The notes under the pieces were generated by a model. It was not told where the DNA came from. It ran no database searches and saw only the letters and a list, made by a program, of their open reading frames with translations. Of a DNA stretch of 64,000 nt, positions 43,701 to 55,854 are shown one piece after another. A program made the translations under genes and the position numbers. Source of the stretch: Mesodorylaimus sp. YZB2_4 (lineage: Eukaryota; Nematoda; Enoplea; Dorylaimida; Dorylaimidae); contig JASANH010001721.1 of the NCBI GenBank assembly GCA_030248295.1, forward strand, positions 186,001 through 250,000. The letters are read 5' to 3'. The stretch's first letter is position 1, and the number at the start of each line of letters is the position of its first letter.

Positions 43701-46700
43701 CCATGCTGCCCATGGCAGTGCAGCCCGCAGTGCGGCGGTAGGCTCGATCACCCACAACGCGGTTAAGAAGAAAGGAGACCCTTGCAAGGGACTGTTCACG
43801 AGGTCCCGTCTGGGGCAGCGCCGACAGTCAAGCAAACTGAAGACCAGCCAGAACTATTCTACTGCATAGAAGAGCAAACAGGCGGAGACTTCAACGGGAA
43901 GAACGGATGCGACGTGGTGTGAGGTCGGGTAGTAACAAAGGAAATTAACTCGTGAACGCTTTGTTTAACTCGTGCCCGACTCGGCAAAGCTAGGATCGGG
44001 ATGACTGCCTTTCTGCACCACCTTGCATTGGCATCATGAAATCTACCGCAGGCACCAGTCGGGAATGGTCAAGGGCGCTCAAAACAGCTCAGCCTCTGCA
44101 CGCCTCTGCTCGAGACGTTGAAGTTGATGCAACAGCTACCCAAGATCGGGTAAGAGAATGGGTTTGCTAACCACCTGTTCTGCTTCATGCATCTGCATCG
44201 GGACTTGGCCGTTGTCCTCCCGTCCCCGCCCCACGCCTAAGTGGGCTGCGTAGATGCGGAGCAACATGTGAGGCAACTGGTTGGACAGAATGGGCGTATT
44301 GCCTACTCGTGTTGCTCATCGAATGTTATCCGCACTAGCAGGCAATGAAGATGGGTCGGGGTTAGATTGGCTTCTTCCCTTGTATGGCTTGGAGAAGAGG
44401 CTGGGTGAGAAAGTGACTTCTTTACGAAGTTGGTTCGTAGTGCCACGAGCAGATCTATGTTAACTGTTTTCGAGCTGACGATCAGACCAGTGATAAGCCT
44501 TATTGACTGGCTGTGTGTGGCCAGTCAGTACGGCTTATCACTAGATGGCTGCCAGGAGGATGGGGCATTTTCACATTTTCGTTTGCTGGCTTAGCATCCT
44601 GATTTGTCCGTACCAAAATGCCAGATGAAACTGAGGAAAAGAGAACAAAGAAAACAAAAGTCCGATTGTCAGGTAATTATTTTGCATCTGGCTCTGGTGC
44701 AGGCCTGTTCGATCATTTGTGACAGAACCCTTCGTTCGCTGAATCAAGGTCACATTCGGAAGTCAGGTTGAGCTCTTGCATAATAATGGGGGCTGCATTA
44801 ATATTTTGTTAGTGCCCTACTGATACTGTATGTACTATCTATGATCATTGTTGTCTGATGATGAGATCGCCGTGTCTGAAAGACATGTGCAGTAGGGAAT
44901 TTGTTGTTTTGTTTAATTGAGGCTAATATGGAACTGGTTGACGTAAAATCGATTGCGACGAGATCAGCAAGGACTAGAAGCGATCACGATGCATCTGTTT
45001 ATACATACTGTTGTACTACTATACTGTATTCTGATGGCTGATCTTGTGTTAAATTGTGGCTGACGGCTAGAGTATGATGTTTCTTTTGACAAACACGCCT
45101 CGTTTTCTCTATAGCAAAAGCATAAAGTCGGTTTTCTACCCTGGATGCATTACGTACGACCACCCCAGAAGAATTGTGATCTGACTACTATTATGGCATA
45201 ATACATATGATGACGTACATCTTAATCGTCTCTGTCAACTGATGGACGCCTTTTTGGTGGTTTCCTCTACTTCTCTGGCAGCTAATAAATATTGGGCTGC
45301 ATTTGCGGTTCTTAGCTATCCCTCGCATCGAACATACCTAATGTGCATTGGTGCATTATCCGTGCCAGTGCTACGCTGTCATGAGAACTATAATTGATAG
45401 GTGCTGTACGTACCGACAAGGGGTTCACCTATTCGTACCAGCGAGAATTATGTTCCGCATCTGCTTGCACAAACTATGGCCAGGTACGGTATGCCTAATT
45501 TGTAGCATTGTATTACAAAGGTGCCGTAATGACTGATCTTGAATCTTCCTCGCAGGATTAGTGGCACGTGTTCTCTGACCTGCGTAGCGTGCCAAGGCAT
45601 ATTAGCTTATGCCTATCTTTGTGTTCAAGTCGATTCGAGAGGGCATCGATGGTGGCTACTCTTGACATGTGCCCTGTCATTGCCCCCTCTCCCACGCGAA
45701 TAACACACTCAGTGACGCAATCCTTCCTAAATTAATTCTTGCATACGAATACCGAGGAGTGAAACGACCCCAACCTACAGCTGCTCCTATAAAAAATGAA
45801 CTCTAGTTTTATAATCTTAAGAAAAGCCGACCTTGTCTTAATACCAATGAATTCTTACTGCGGGTCGTGTAGGTTTATTTGCGCCTGTTTGTGAGGTCCC
45901 GAAATTCCCCTGAGTATGACTGATCGTTAGCACTTAAGCAGAAAGAAGCAGCTGTCCAAGGAGGGGAACTCAGCTTAATGAAAACTGCTTTCAAACTTCA
46001 TTGACTTCCTCAATCACTTTGCGGAGAAGGCTAAAATATTTGCTCATTCGAGAGGCTGAGCTCGATTAAATCCTCAGAGAAATAGAGAACTTGGGAATTT
46101 CGTTCATCTTGCGATTACCTTGTTGACTTGTCGAGGGAGATAAGGTGATCTTGTCAGGACAACTCCCACATATCCGCGAGCTCATACTGCTGTGATTAAA
46201 ATGTTCTGGTTCAAAGCATCGTCCAACTTTCAGCCATTCGTGAAATCTCTTTGGCCTATAATGAACGAGGTGACTGCGGCTGTGTCTATTTGAAGTTTCT
46301 CACACAGTGACCCGAATGATAACTTTGTATTTCCCAGCAGCCCTTCATTATGTACATTGCAGCTGACCACCCAAAACAGCCTGATCTGTATTCCAATCGG
46401 TCTTGCATACCTAAGCGCTCTTTTCTTGCTTTACTAATGCCTACGCGATTTTTGATGCAAATTGTTCGTTTGACATCGCGTGCACATTGAACGCGCGTCG
46501 GACTGCCTACGCTGTTGTCGTATAGAAGGGCAGGTAAATGCGGATTGTCCGAAGAGGGATAAATGCTAATGCGGGTTTTGTTTCTCGAAGACGGATGTTG
46601 CTCCAGGATACAAGCCGACCAAGCATTTCAAAAACTCGTAACTATCCAAACATTGTGCCTTCCTTTTTCATCAACTATTACTCTTGTGTGTCCTGCTCCT

Positions 46701-49700
46701 TGAACTCGAACATATGCACGCTTAGGGTCCTCTTCCAGTGCCGCTCAATAATTTTGAATGGGTTTACTGGAAATGCTCTACATTTGTGCCTTTGTTCCTT
46801 GACCTTTCCTCATAGAACCAATTTTACTTCTGAAATCGAATAGTTTTTTAGCTTGTGACCTTTTAATGAGTTTAAAGCTTTTTGGTTTTGAGCTCCTGTT
46901 CTGACTCTCGTGGCTTACTACCCAGTACTAGTATGTCGGTCTTATCAGCATGGCCGTCTGGTTTGCCTGTGAAGCATAATCGCTGTTATAAAAATCATTT
47001 GGTTTGGATGTTAAAATCAGTGTTCTTGGCCCATTACCCTCTACTACTCTCCCGTATGATATCATATTTTGTGGATAAGACCTGGAGAAAGCCATCTCGT
47101 CTCACTCTTGGTCCCCACCCCACTCATACTCGCTAGGAATTTTACAGCAGTTTAAGTTTCCGTAATCCATACGTGGCCTGTAGTCAGTGCCAATCGATGT
47201 GGATTGGCTGGCCTAAATTGACTGTGTGCTCTTTCGTCTGTTCCTTAATTTCCCCTGCGGAGCTGAAAGAAAGCGACGACTAAAAGAGACGCTTACACCG
47301 TCTTTGATTTGCAGACTAACCTAAGTCTCGGGGAAGGAAAGACCTAAGATAAGGCGCGTCTTGCAAGTTGCCACAGAGTGCCGAATCAACAGTAGCGATC
47401 GTTTACTCCCACAATCTCGCCCTTGTTTCCAATTTTCTCTTCGCCCATAATTGGTTAAGAGCGCGTGGCGAGGCTGAATTGGCAAACTCATATTTCTCGG
47501 GGGTCACTTCTCACGACAGCTGTGCATGCGCTATGCCGAAAGCGGGCTGCATCGTAGCTGTAATAATTTATAAACGGGCATCCTGTCACCCGAGTTTCGT
47601 CTTTTTCTGAGGGTCGCTCCTACTTGAAGTTGTCCAAAGCATATTGACTTGTGGCCACCTCAGAAGGGTCTAAAATTCCAACCATTGCGTCTATGTTAAC
47701 ACCACATATTCAGGAGGCGACAGGTACACTTTATTTCAGTTTGTGCAGATGCACATTGTTCTCACGTACAGTACTGTCGCCATTGTCGAACGGGTGCGTG
47801 AGAAGTGCGATCTTGCCTCAGGCTTGGTAAAATGAGGAAGCTTGTGAATGCTTTTGATCAAAGTTCTTTCATGTCGGTCGGACGACCACTCGTACTTATT
47901 TCTCTCACAACTATCAATAGAAGAGAATCATCTTATTGTTAGCTGAAAGCACTAGGTTTTCTGGCTCGGTCGAGCCTCAAATTCATGCCAGTGCCAATGT
48001 AAAGAACCACGATGGAGTTTCATGCAAGAATTTTCACTGGAATTGCACTTAGCTAGCCTCTTATCCGACCACATCCATGAGCTCGAGCTATGAATAAACT
48101 CATTCCGATAAATGCCCACCCTTGGAGCCATAGGCTAGCATTTATTGGAACCTTATTCTGAACTGCTCTCCCTTCCGTGTGGCCATCACGACTCGTTTCG
48201 TCTGGCAAGTATCATGCAATACTTGTTATCCTCATTCTTATTGACAATTTGTCAGGCTCAATCAGACTACGTCACACGTTTATTTTTCCCAAAGCTATAT
48301 CCATGGAACCTTTGGAACCGGAAATAATATCACTTCGGAAATGAAATAGCCTCGATGAAATTGTTGTCCTTTCATCAAGAGGTCACTTAGTACTCATCGA
48401 AGCAGCACATCGCTTTGCATCCAATTTCTTGCAATCTCCGAGTATCTAACGCGTTTCGCGATTGGAGACGAAAATCATTAGAAGGCTGATGAAACACCTA
48501 CAAGTTTTTATGATCTTTTTTCGGCTCCTGCTGCTTGATGATAGGTCACCTAGTCGATGCCGGGCTCATTCTTTTCCTGCCCTCCTAGCTAACATTACTG
48601 CCATGCTGCACTTTCTGAAAAAGCTTACGTCTTTAAGGCCTTTTGCCTAACTGCCCAAACAAAAGCCGTTGTCGGAAAAGCTCACGCTTTGTACCTGGTT
48701 GACTCTCATACCTCCTGCCTTATTCCACATTGTTCACGTTGTTTCCGCTTCTTCAACCTCCTATATTTGACATTTCTAGTTTGACACGCGCTAACTTATC
48801 AATTTTCATAGTCTTTACTTTTCTCCCATGGTGCAGGTGCTTCGTCAATAGCCTGTGGCTACAGTCGGGCCACGAAAACAAGGGGAGGACATAAAGTCGA
48901 GTCAGGCTAGCCACTAAGATAGTTGGACTACGTTTGGCCCAGGAGCAACTGTTTCCTTTGCACCTAACGCAATTATCCAAACGTTTTCTAAGCTGTGCCA
49001 TTATCGGATGGAGGAGGGAAGGTCGGGAAGGGGTGGAAGGGAAGGGTACCTAATTCTGACTAGCATCAAAATCGTTCCGCTGCGTTGATTGGTTGTGGGC
49101 TTGTTCGGCTTGGTTGGCTTCCCAGGTGTATACCATGCTAAGAGGGGAGAAGGAATTGATGTCAACCCTTGGGGGATTAAAGTAGGCGTATCGTTTTCGT
49201 GATCATTTTAAAAATAAGTTAAGATTGTCATGTAATTTTGTCTTTTTTCTTCTTTCATTTCTTCATTCTCCTCTGCGACTGTTATACATCAGCATGCAAC
49301 GAGTGGCCGCCTCGTTTTCATCTGTCTAACGCAGTCACACACGCAATTGGACGGTCGACATTAGGAGCACGCTGGACCAATATCAATCAGTCTTGGTCGT
49401 TTCGCTCTGAACTCATCGGTTTTTCGTTGATTTATATTTTCTTGTACACGCCCACGTGACCGAATAATTATGGGAAAAGATTACAAACATGTTACCAAAT
49501 CGATCCACCAACCAGAGGTGCTTGCACAGTGCTCACGTCAGATAGGACAGCACCCAAATCTTACAGCTAGCTAATGGCTCCCGTTCCACTTGGCTCACGC
49601 ATATAGCCAGTCCCCGATAGGCTAGCCAGCTATTAATCGCGCTTCTGGGAGCCAGTGTTCAACCGGAAACACAGCAACGAGGCGCGGAGTTACGTTCACA

Positions 49701-49735
49701 TTCTGCAAGAGGAAATGGCAGAACGTGCTCAAAAG
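43701..49735. other. six-kilobase gene-poor region
   Basis: No ORF above about 100 codons has domain or splice support on either strand. Apart from the hairpin at 44489 I see no repeat array, RNA gene or transposon motif. It is the longest empty stretch here and borders the GPCR gene, so distal regulatory DNA is possible. Confidence 0.45.
44489..44542. repeat. 23-base hairpin with eight-base loop
   Basis: AGTGATAAGCCTTATTGACTGG(C) pairs with (G)CCAGTCAGTACGGCTTATCACT with two mismatches around TGTGTGTG. A G-U pair on one strand accounts for part of the mismatch. Neighbouring sequence does not extend the stem. Confidence 0.75.
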
Positions 49736-49781
49736 TAAGCTTTGACGACGATCTACTTGTGTCGACGATTTTTTTTTCAGG
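49736..49781 (+). other. probable 5' UTR intron of the GPCR gene
   Basis: CAAAA is followed by GTAAGC, and 46 bases later a T9 tract ends in CAG. The upstream exon has a short reading frame (ATGGCAGAACGTGC...) that would end just after splicing, an upstream ORF. Confidence 0.5.
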
Positions 49782-49922
49782 TAGAGCAGTGCTGGGCCAA
49801 TTAGGCGACTCGCTGTCATGGTCTGGAACAGCGAATGACGCAGTTCATTATTTATTATAGTCCAAGTCAAAAAATCTGAAGCACAAGTTTTCGCCGAGTT
49901 AAAACTCGAGCAGGCGGTCATA

Positions 49923-51440
49923 ATGCAGTTGGCTCTGGCTGAAATGGAGGACGAAGATTTGATGACTCCGTTGGAGATGGACCCAGAATTGGCCGCCCAT
50001 TTCGGCTTGAACGCGTGCGAATGTAATGACATGGGCGAGAAGGATTATTCGGCCTCCTACGCCATGTACAATTTTGTGGTAGTCATCATAATTTTACCAT
50101 TCGTGGCTGCCTTTGGTATTTTTAGTAATTTTATAAACTGTTACATCTTTACTCGACCCTCGCTTTATTCCTCAGTCAATATCTATCTGCTAGCTTTGAG
50201 TTGTAGCGACCTTCTGGTCGTATCGACGGGCGTATTCGTGTTTTACTCGGACAGTGTCCGCGTCTACTTCCCCTCGTTCACCGATGTGGCCACGCAAGGT
50301 ATCATTTGGGTATTGCCGTTAGGATTCGTCGCTCAGACGTGCAGCGTCTATTTCACGGTGGCTGCAGCAGCCGATTGCTATGTCAAAGTGTGCTGGCATC
50401 CTTTGAGCACATATTGGTGCACACCCCTTCGAGCCAAACTGGTCACACTGGCCATTACTACATTCAGCGTTGGCTATAACGCTCTTCGTTTCTGGCAGTT
50501 TCAACTGAACTCGTGTTGGGACGTATTGCATAACGCGTCCAACATCGAAGTGTGCCCTACCGAGCTCTATTACGAGATAGGTGTCATATACAATGTCTAC
50601 ATGTACATGGTCTTGATGACTGTGCTTCCATTCATGCTTTTGAGTTTCCTCAATGTGCTCATTGTTCGCACTGTCCAGCGCATGCGTCACAGGAATAAGA
50701 AATTGATGGCTGGACTGGTCATAGCTTCACCTGCGGCCGAAAAGAACGGAACAGTTGGACGCAATTTGGGTGACGATTTGAATGATAAATCGCCGATCAG
50801 TGACAACTTCGAGGTAGCGAGTGGCGCTGCACCACCAGTTTCGGGCGATGACAGTGTTGTGACCATGGTCATGGTGGTAATTTTATTCTTGGCGTGTAAT
50901 ACTTTGGCCCTCATTGTCAATATCGTGGAGACATTTTTCGATCCGGACCCGCTAGTTGTGCAGTACATGACGGATACGAGTAACCTACTGGTGGTCTTCA
51001 ATTCCTCTGTCAACTTCGTTATCTACATGTTATTTGATGGAGTATACAGAGCCGAATTCAAGAGTTGCATCTACTGTAACCTACCATATTTTTGTCTCCG
51101 TGTTCGCGTTCCTTCCGTCTACGAAGGGAACATAAAAACGAATGGTGCTTCGTCGCCTATTTTGTATTCAAATAACCACAAGCCGCTAGAGACAATCGAC
51201 GACGAGGTACCGCGACAGAAATGCGTGACTGGAATCGGAGAGTATCTGTCAGTGCCAACATCGCCGTCAGCTGTTCAAATGCCCACAAAAACGTTAACAA
51301 GATTTTGTTCACTGGAAGAAGATCGAGATCAGTTCGCCATGATGCCACTCATGCTGTCTTCCGATAATATTTATCAAAAAAGTGGAAAGAAATCCAAGTC
51401 GAGACATGTGCGAGTGGAGGCGATCAGTTCGCCTTCGTGA
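49923..51440 (+). CDS. class A peptide GPCR, FMRFamide-receptor-like, with DCY in place of DRY
   Basis: A 505-residue single coding exon with seven hydrophobic helices. TM1 is FVVVIIILPFVAAFGIFSNF, TM2 NIYLLALSCSDLLVV, TM3 ends VAAAADCYVKVCWHP, and TM7 is NSSVNFVIYMLFDGVYRAEF. CTPLRAKLV after intracellular loop 2 and NSSVNFVIY in TM7 are hallmarks of invertebrate FMRFamide/FRPR-type receptors. The DRY arginine (3.50) is Cys at residue 152, and the canonical NPxxY is NFVIY, as in its relatives. Intracellular loop 3 and the C-terminal tail are long and Ser-rich. The Cys at 3.50 could reduce or alter G-protein coupling. The coding region has no intron, though most neighbours have several. Confidence 0.9.
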   Translation: MQLALAEMEDEDLMTPLEMDPELAAHFGLNACECNDMGEKDYSASYAMYNFVVVIIILPFVAAFGIFSNFINCYIFTRPSLYSSVNIYLLALSCSDLLVVSTGVFVFYSDSVRVYFPSFTDVATQGIIWVLPLGFVAQTCSVYFTVAAAADCYVKVCWHPLSTYWCTPLRAKLVTLAITTFSVGYNALRFWQFQLNSCWDVLHNASNIEVCPTELYYEIGVIYNVYMYMVLMTVLPFMLLSFLNVLIVRTVQRMRHRNKKLMAGLVIASPAAEKNGTVGRNLGDDLNDKSPISDNFEVASGAAPPVSGDDSVVTMVMVVILFLACNTLALIVNIVETFFDPDPLVVQYMTDTSNLLVVFNSSVNFVIYMLFDGVYRAEFKSCIYCNLPYFCLRVRVPSVYEGNIKTNGASSPILYSNNHKPLETIDDEVPRQKCVTGIGEYLSVPTSPSAVQMPTKTLTRFCSLEEDRDQFAMMPLMLSSDNIYQKSGKKSKSRHVRVEAISSPS

Positions 51441-52533
51441 CTATAACCCATGGTGTGTCATTCTTGTATTGGTGTCGCGTACAGTACCTGCTGAGGAACC
51501 TTGTCAGAAAAGTATTCAGTGTTCATTGTTCCACCTGTCAGTCACACCAGAATTACGGTACTGTAATCGCTCTTCATGCAGTCATCTGATCTTTTCGCAA
51601 ACATTACTGGAGATTAGTCATCATGGTGTGGCCAGCTCAGTCACAGCCTGCCAGTTCATGGTGGTCAGCCATGCATTCAGTCACCAGGACGCGTCGTACG
51701 TGCGTTAAGAGAGCTCATTAGTCTCCTTCCTGCTTCCTCACCGATGTGCACCTGTTGAAAGACTTGGTTTTTTCGATCTTATTCTTGAATAGACAGTATA
51801 GGGCATTTCTTCTGATGAAGATGACGAGCCTGTATGACCGAGTTTTCCTTGTAGCTAATGCAACCATTGTTATCACGGACGGCCTCTAACTGAAGGAAGG
51901 TCGTGTGAGCGTGGCCAGGGGCTGTGGGACAATCAATTTCCTCAACGTGACATTGTAGGAAATCTATCGACACCCTTTGTCCTCACTGTTCCTCAGTGAT
52001 GCTAAGTTCATGGTTCCTTCTTTCCCCTACCCGTACATCGATCCTAGAATGATCTTGTTTGCAGACTGCCCTGATGTCTCGAAACGGAAACATTCCTCGA
52101 CTTGACACTGCACGCTCGATTCTCATAATCTGATTTAAATGTGACAAGGACGGAAGGCCAATCAAGCAAAGGCGTCGACTCTAGCTCTCTTTGAAACTAA
52201 AAAAACCCAGACCAACGTTTTAAGCTTAAATTCAATGCAATGAGTTCAGAAAGGCGTCAATCAGATTGGCGAGACTGCTCCTAACTGCATTACTTCCTTA
52301 TTTGGACACAACATTTTAGGATGTTTTTGTGGCACTTTTGATTTTGTCTTTGAGAGAGCAGCTACATGATTGAAGGAGCAAACAAAAAGTTCGCAGAGGC
52401 CCTGAAAAAGTTGCATGATACTTATTATAAAGTGCACCCAATGCATATTCCAAATCATGATTACACTGCACCCTACTTAAAAATCACAGCCCTCTACAAC
52501 CAGAAATCAACCCCCTTTCATCGATATTACCAT
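51441..52533. other. intergenic, convergent 3' ends
   Basis: Between the GPCR and thiolase stop codons. No coding evidence; both 3' UTRs should lie here. Confidence 0.45.
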
Positions 52534-54256
52534 TCACAACTTCGACATTTCCTGGTCATTGGTACCCGGTTTCCCATATATGGTGATCACTGCAGCACCT
52601 CCGATCCCGAAGTTGTGCTGAAGACCGATACGACAATGACCAGCCTAAAAAATCGGAAGCACCTGCCCTTGCACCCACGTAATGTGCACATCTTATTACT
52701 CCCACACCTGTCGTTCTCTCGCATCGCCTCTTAATTGCGTCACCAGTTCGTAACATTGCGCCAAGCCCGTAGCCCCGATCGGGTGTCCCTTGCCTTCAAG
52801 TCCGCCAGATGGATTGACGCAAATGCCGTCACGTGTTCTGAAAATTGAAAAGGATGTAAATGAGCTAATGGAAAAAGCGTGTGGCCTTATTACTTGAAGT
52901 ATCTCTTGCCATGCTCGTTCTCTACCCATTGACCTGAGCGAAGATAATTGCTGCCTTGACCCTCTTGGCAGAGTCCCAGTGCCTCGTACATAAAGAGTTC
53001 GTTGCACGAGAAGCAGTCATGAAGTTCGACCACATCCACATCTCGAGGGGACAAGCGGGCTTGCCTAAAAGACGGCGTGAGTCGATGCAAAGGCATATCT
53101 GTACAATGGCATCATCGAGCAGGTCCTTGACATTCATACTCTATCACACTGGTATGTCTCGTGTGGTGCACTTGTTGACGCTCGCACCAGAGCCCGTCAT
53201 ACCTAATCGACCTTTCCTGCCAATCAATGTACTCACTCACTCGAAACACTGCTGAGACGCCCGCTGAGCCATTTCGTAACCACTTAGAGCTCTGACAGTG
53301 CCATGGAAGCTGGACTTCAAGTCCGTGCACATGCGCTGTGCCAAAATCGGGACTGCTCTTCGCTTCTGTCCTCCACTATTCTCCTTCAACCATTCTTCAT
53401 TGCACACGATGGCACAGGCGGACCCGTCTGCAGTCATCGATGACTGATGTCTTGTGATCGGGTCGTACAACGTTGCATCATCGCGCGCCATCTTCGGATC
53501 CAACGATGGCCGCCCGTAGAACATAGCCTTGGGATTATTCCGAGCGTGCTCTCGGTTCTTACTCGCAATCATAGCGAAGTCGTCCTTGCTGCATATTGGA
53601 TAGGTCTTCATGTACTCCCGAGCGGCATAGGCGAACATTTTGATAACATCCGAGGTCATTTTGTTCATTGTGGGCAAAATCGAACTATCACCAGTCAGCT
53701 CAGTCAAACGATCGAAATGGCGAGCGACTGGAGACAGCTTTTCTGGGTATCGCTCCGACAACCCGCGCTCCATTTTCTCAAACCCCAGTGCCATAACGCA
53801 ATTGTGCTGGCCCGACTCGACCAAACTTTTGGCAAGCATTAGAGCTGATGAGCCACTGCTGCAGTTATTGTTCACGTTGAAAATAGGAATGCCTAGAACA
53901 CTGAAACCGTCTCACTGACCCCATACTCTCTTATTCATCTTACCTGTCAGACCCAGTCGATAGGCAGCACACTGACCACTAGTAGGCTCCCCGTAACAGT
54001 AGCTGGCCACCACTGCATCAATACTGCTGTAGGTCAGGGAACAGTCGTCCAAGGCTGCCTTGCCTGAGGGAAAACGACCTGTCAGCTGGGAACTGTTTCG
54101 ACGCCTGCCAGGTTGGCCCACTGCCCACCCTGTAGCCTGGACCCCGTCTCCCCTCGTACCTGCCTCGTACGCCATATCGGGATAATCCCACTTCCTCGTA
54201 TTCGGTCTCTCGAACTTGGTCATGCCCACACCAATCACGTACGACTTGGCAGCCAT
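52534..54256 (-). CDS. peroxisomal SCPx-type 3-ketoacyl-CoA thiolase, no SCP2 domain
   Basis: It cleaves 3-keto-acyl-CoA, typically branched side chains, in peroxisomal beta-oxidation. Exons 54160-54256, 53944-54063, 53241-53892, 52894-53064, 52708-52837 and 52534-52644 give 426 residues. An alternative start lies at 54277. Motifs: [14 protein letters not shown] at the N terminus, [17 protein letters not shown] with the nucleophilic Cys, [43 protein letters not shown], and [17 protein letters not shown] near the end. The protein ends in MSKL-stop, a canonical PTS1 peroxisomal signal. Vertebrate SCPx carries a fused SCP2 domain. Here it is absent, as in the nematode thiolase DAF-22, which makes ascaroside side chains. 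A shared role is inference. Confidence 0.94.
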
Positions 54257-55854
54257 CTCGATCAGCACCTGCAGCAAGCCACGTGACTCCCATTCTCTCT
54301 GGTTAAATCAATGAACCGAAACTGTTCCTTTTCAATCAGTCACCAGTCACAAACCCTTTTCTTCCACTTTTTACTCTCCTACCGCAATATACGTATAGTA
54401 AATCGCATATGTATTCCCGTTACGAGCACGAAACAAACAAGCACGTACCCAAAACTGTATTTAGGCTTCACCGGCAGCAGAGGTCGGCTGGGCGATCACC
54501 GAGTCGCATTCATCGTTCACCTCTCACTTACTAGCGTAATACACATTTTAAGAGTAGCCTAACCAAATATAACAGACCAACCAAAAAAGTAACCCGAAAA
54601 ACGCAGACAAAAAAACATTATCATGACCGTACTAATCCACTGGGTATTACACTTTGAAACGCAGTCTTTCTCGAACCGGCCAAAAACCAAATCAGCGCAG
54701 CAATAAAAGAAACAGCGCTGCACTCGGGCATACAGCGAATCTCCATCATAAATTTGTACACACACGAAAAACCAACAAAAAATTTCTTTCTCCTAAACCA
54801 AAAATCCTCAAATATTTTTGTCTCTCCTATCTACACGACCTGAATTCGTTCAAAATCTTAACCCTCTAACCAGACAATACACGCGTACGAACGCATTTCA
54901 CCAAAAAGTACAACATGCCAATCAACACATTGCCTAAACACCAAATCCACAAGAACACCAAAAAAGCATTCAATCCAAGGTTTGTACCGACTCGCAACTA
55001 CCTCCTCCTCCTACCAGCAACAATTCCAGAGGCTCCACAAGAAACTGAATTCAAATGATGAACAAAGTAAGATGACGCGAAAAGCAAATGAATAAAGTTC
55101 AAACAAAAAATCTACGAATAATGAAAATCAAAAATCAAACAGAGGCAAGAATATTTCTACCCATTAAAAGCGATGACTCTGCTGCTTTCTTTACTAGTAT
55201 ACCAAAAAAAATCGCTTGACGTATCGATGCTTAAACGAAATAAAAAGAAAAAACTAAGCAAAAAAAGGTAAATAAAGTCTAAAATTCTACAGTCACCATT
55301 CTCCCGCCGAGGATGCAGTACCGATTGTCAACCGGATCTACTCTACCCAATCAGAGCCATATCACCTCCCACACAATCCTATAATGGTTCACCGAGACAC
55401 AAGACGCGTATGATTCGAGACCATCAACGGCATCCTTCCAGCAAAGTCCCCACCCTCCCAGTCCCACCACCCAACCAGAATTATTGAAACGAGTCAACAA
55501 GCAAACCGGGGTTCATCGATTGGTTTAAAAACCGTAATTACGAAGCCGTCCAAAAGTCATTTTAGACAACCCGACTCTAAATACCGCGGACAATATCAAC
55601 GGGTTCAAGTTCTCAAAATTGCACCGGGTCAGGGAACTTCGACGAAGGAGTTGGATAATTGATACCACCTTGGTACAACACAAAGCCGTCTACCCGTTAC
55701 GATATCTTGACTAAACATTTGTTTGCTCAGTGGCCCTCGTTACTGCCCCTCTTTGATCTTCTCTACACCACCCTCTCTCCCAACCTTCGTGCATAGGGAA
55801 GCCTAAACTTATAAATGCAGAAGCAGGGCACTCAAAAAAGGAACAAAACCTGAA
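54257..55854. other. region between thiolase start and BCL11 3' end
   Basis: Between 54.5 and 55.3 kb the plus strand is strongly A-rich, so the minus strand is T-rich. This fits a long 3' UTR of the BCL11-like gene. No ORF is supported. Confidence 0.45.
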
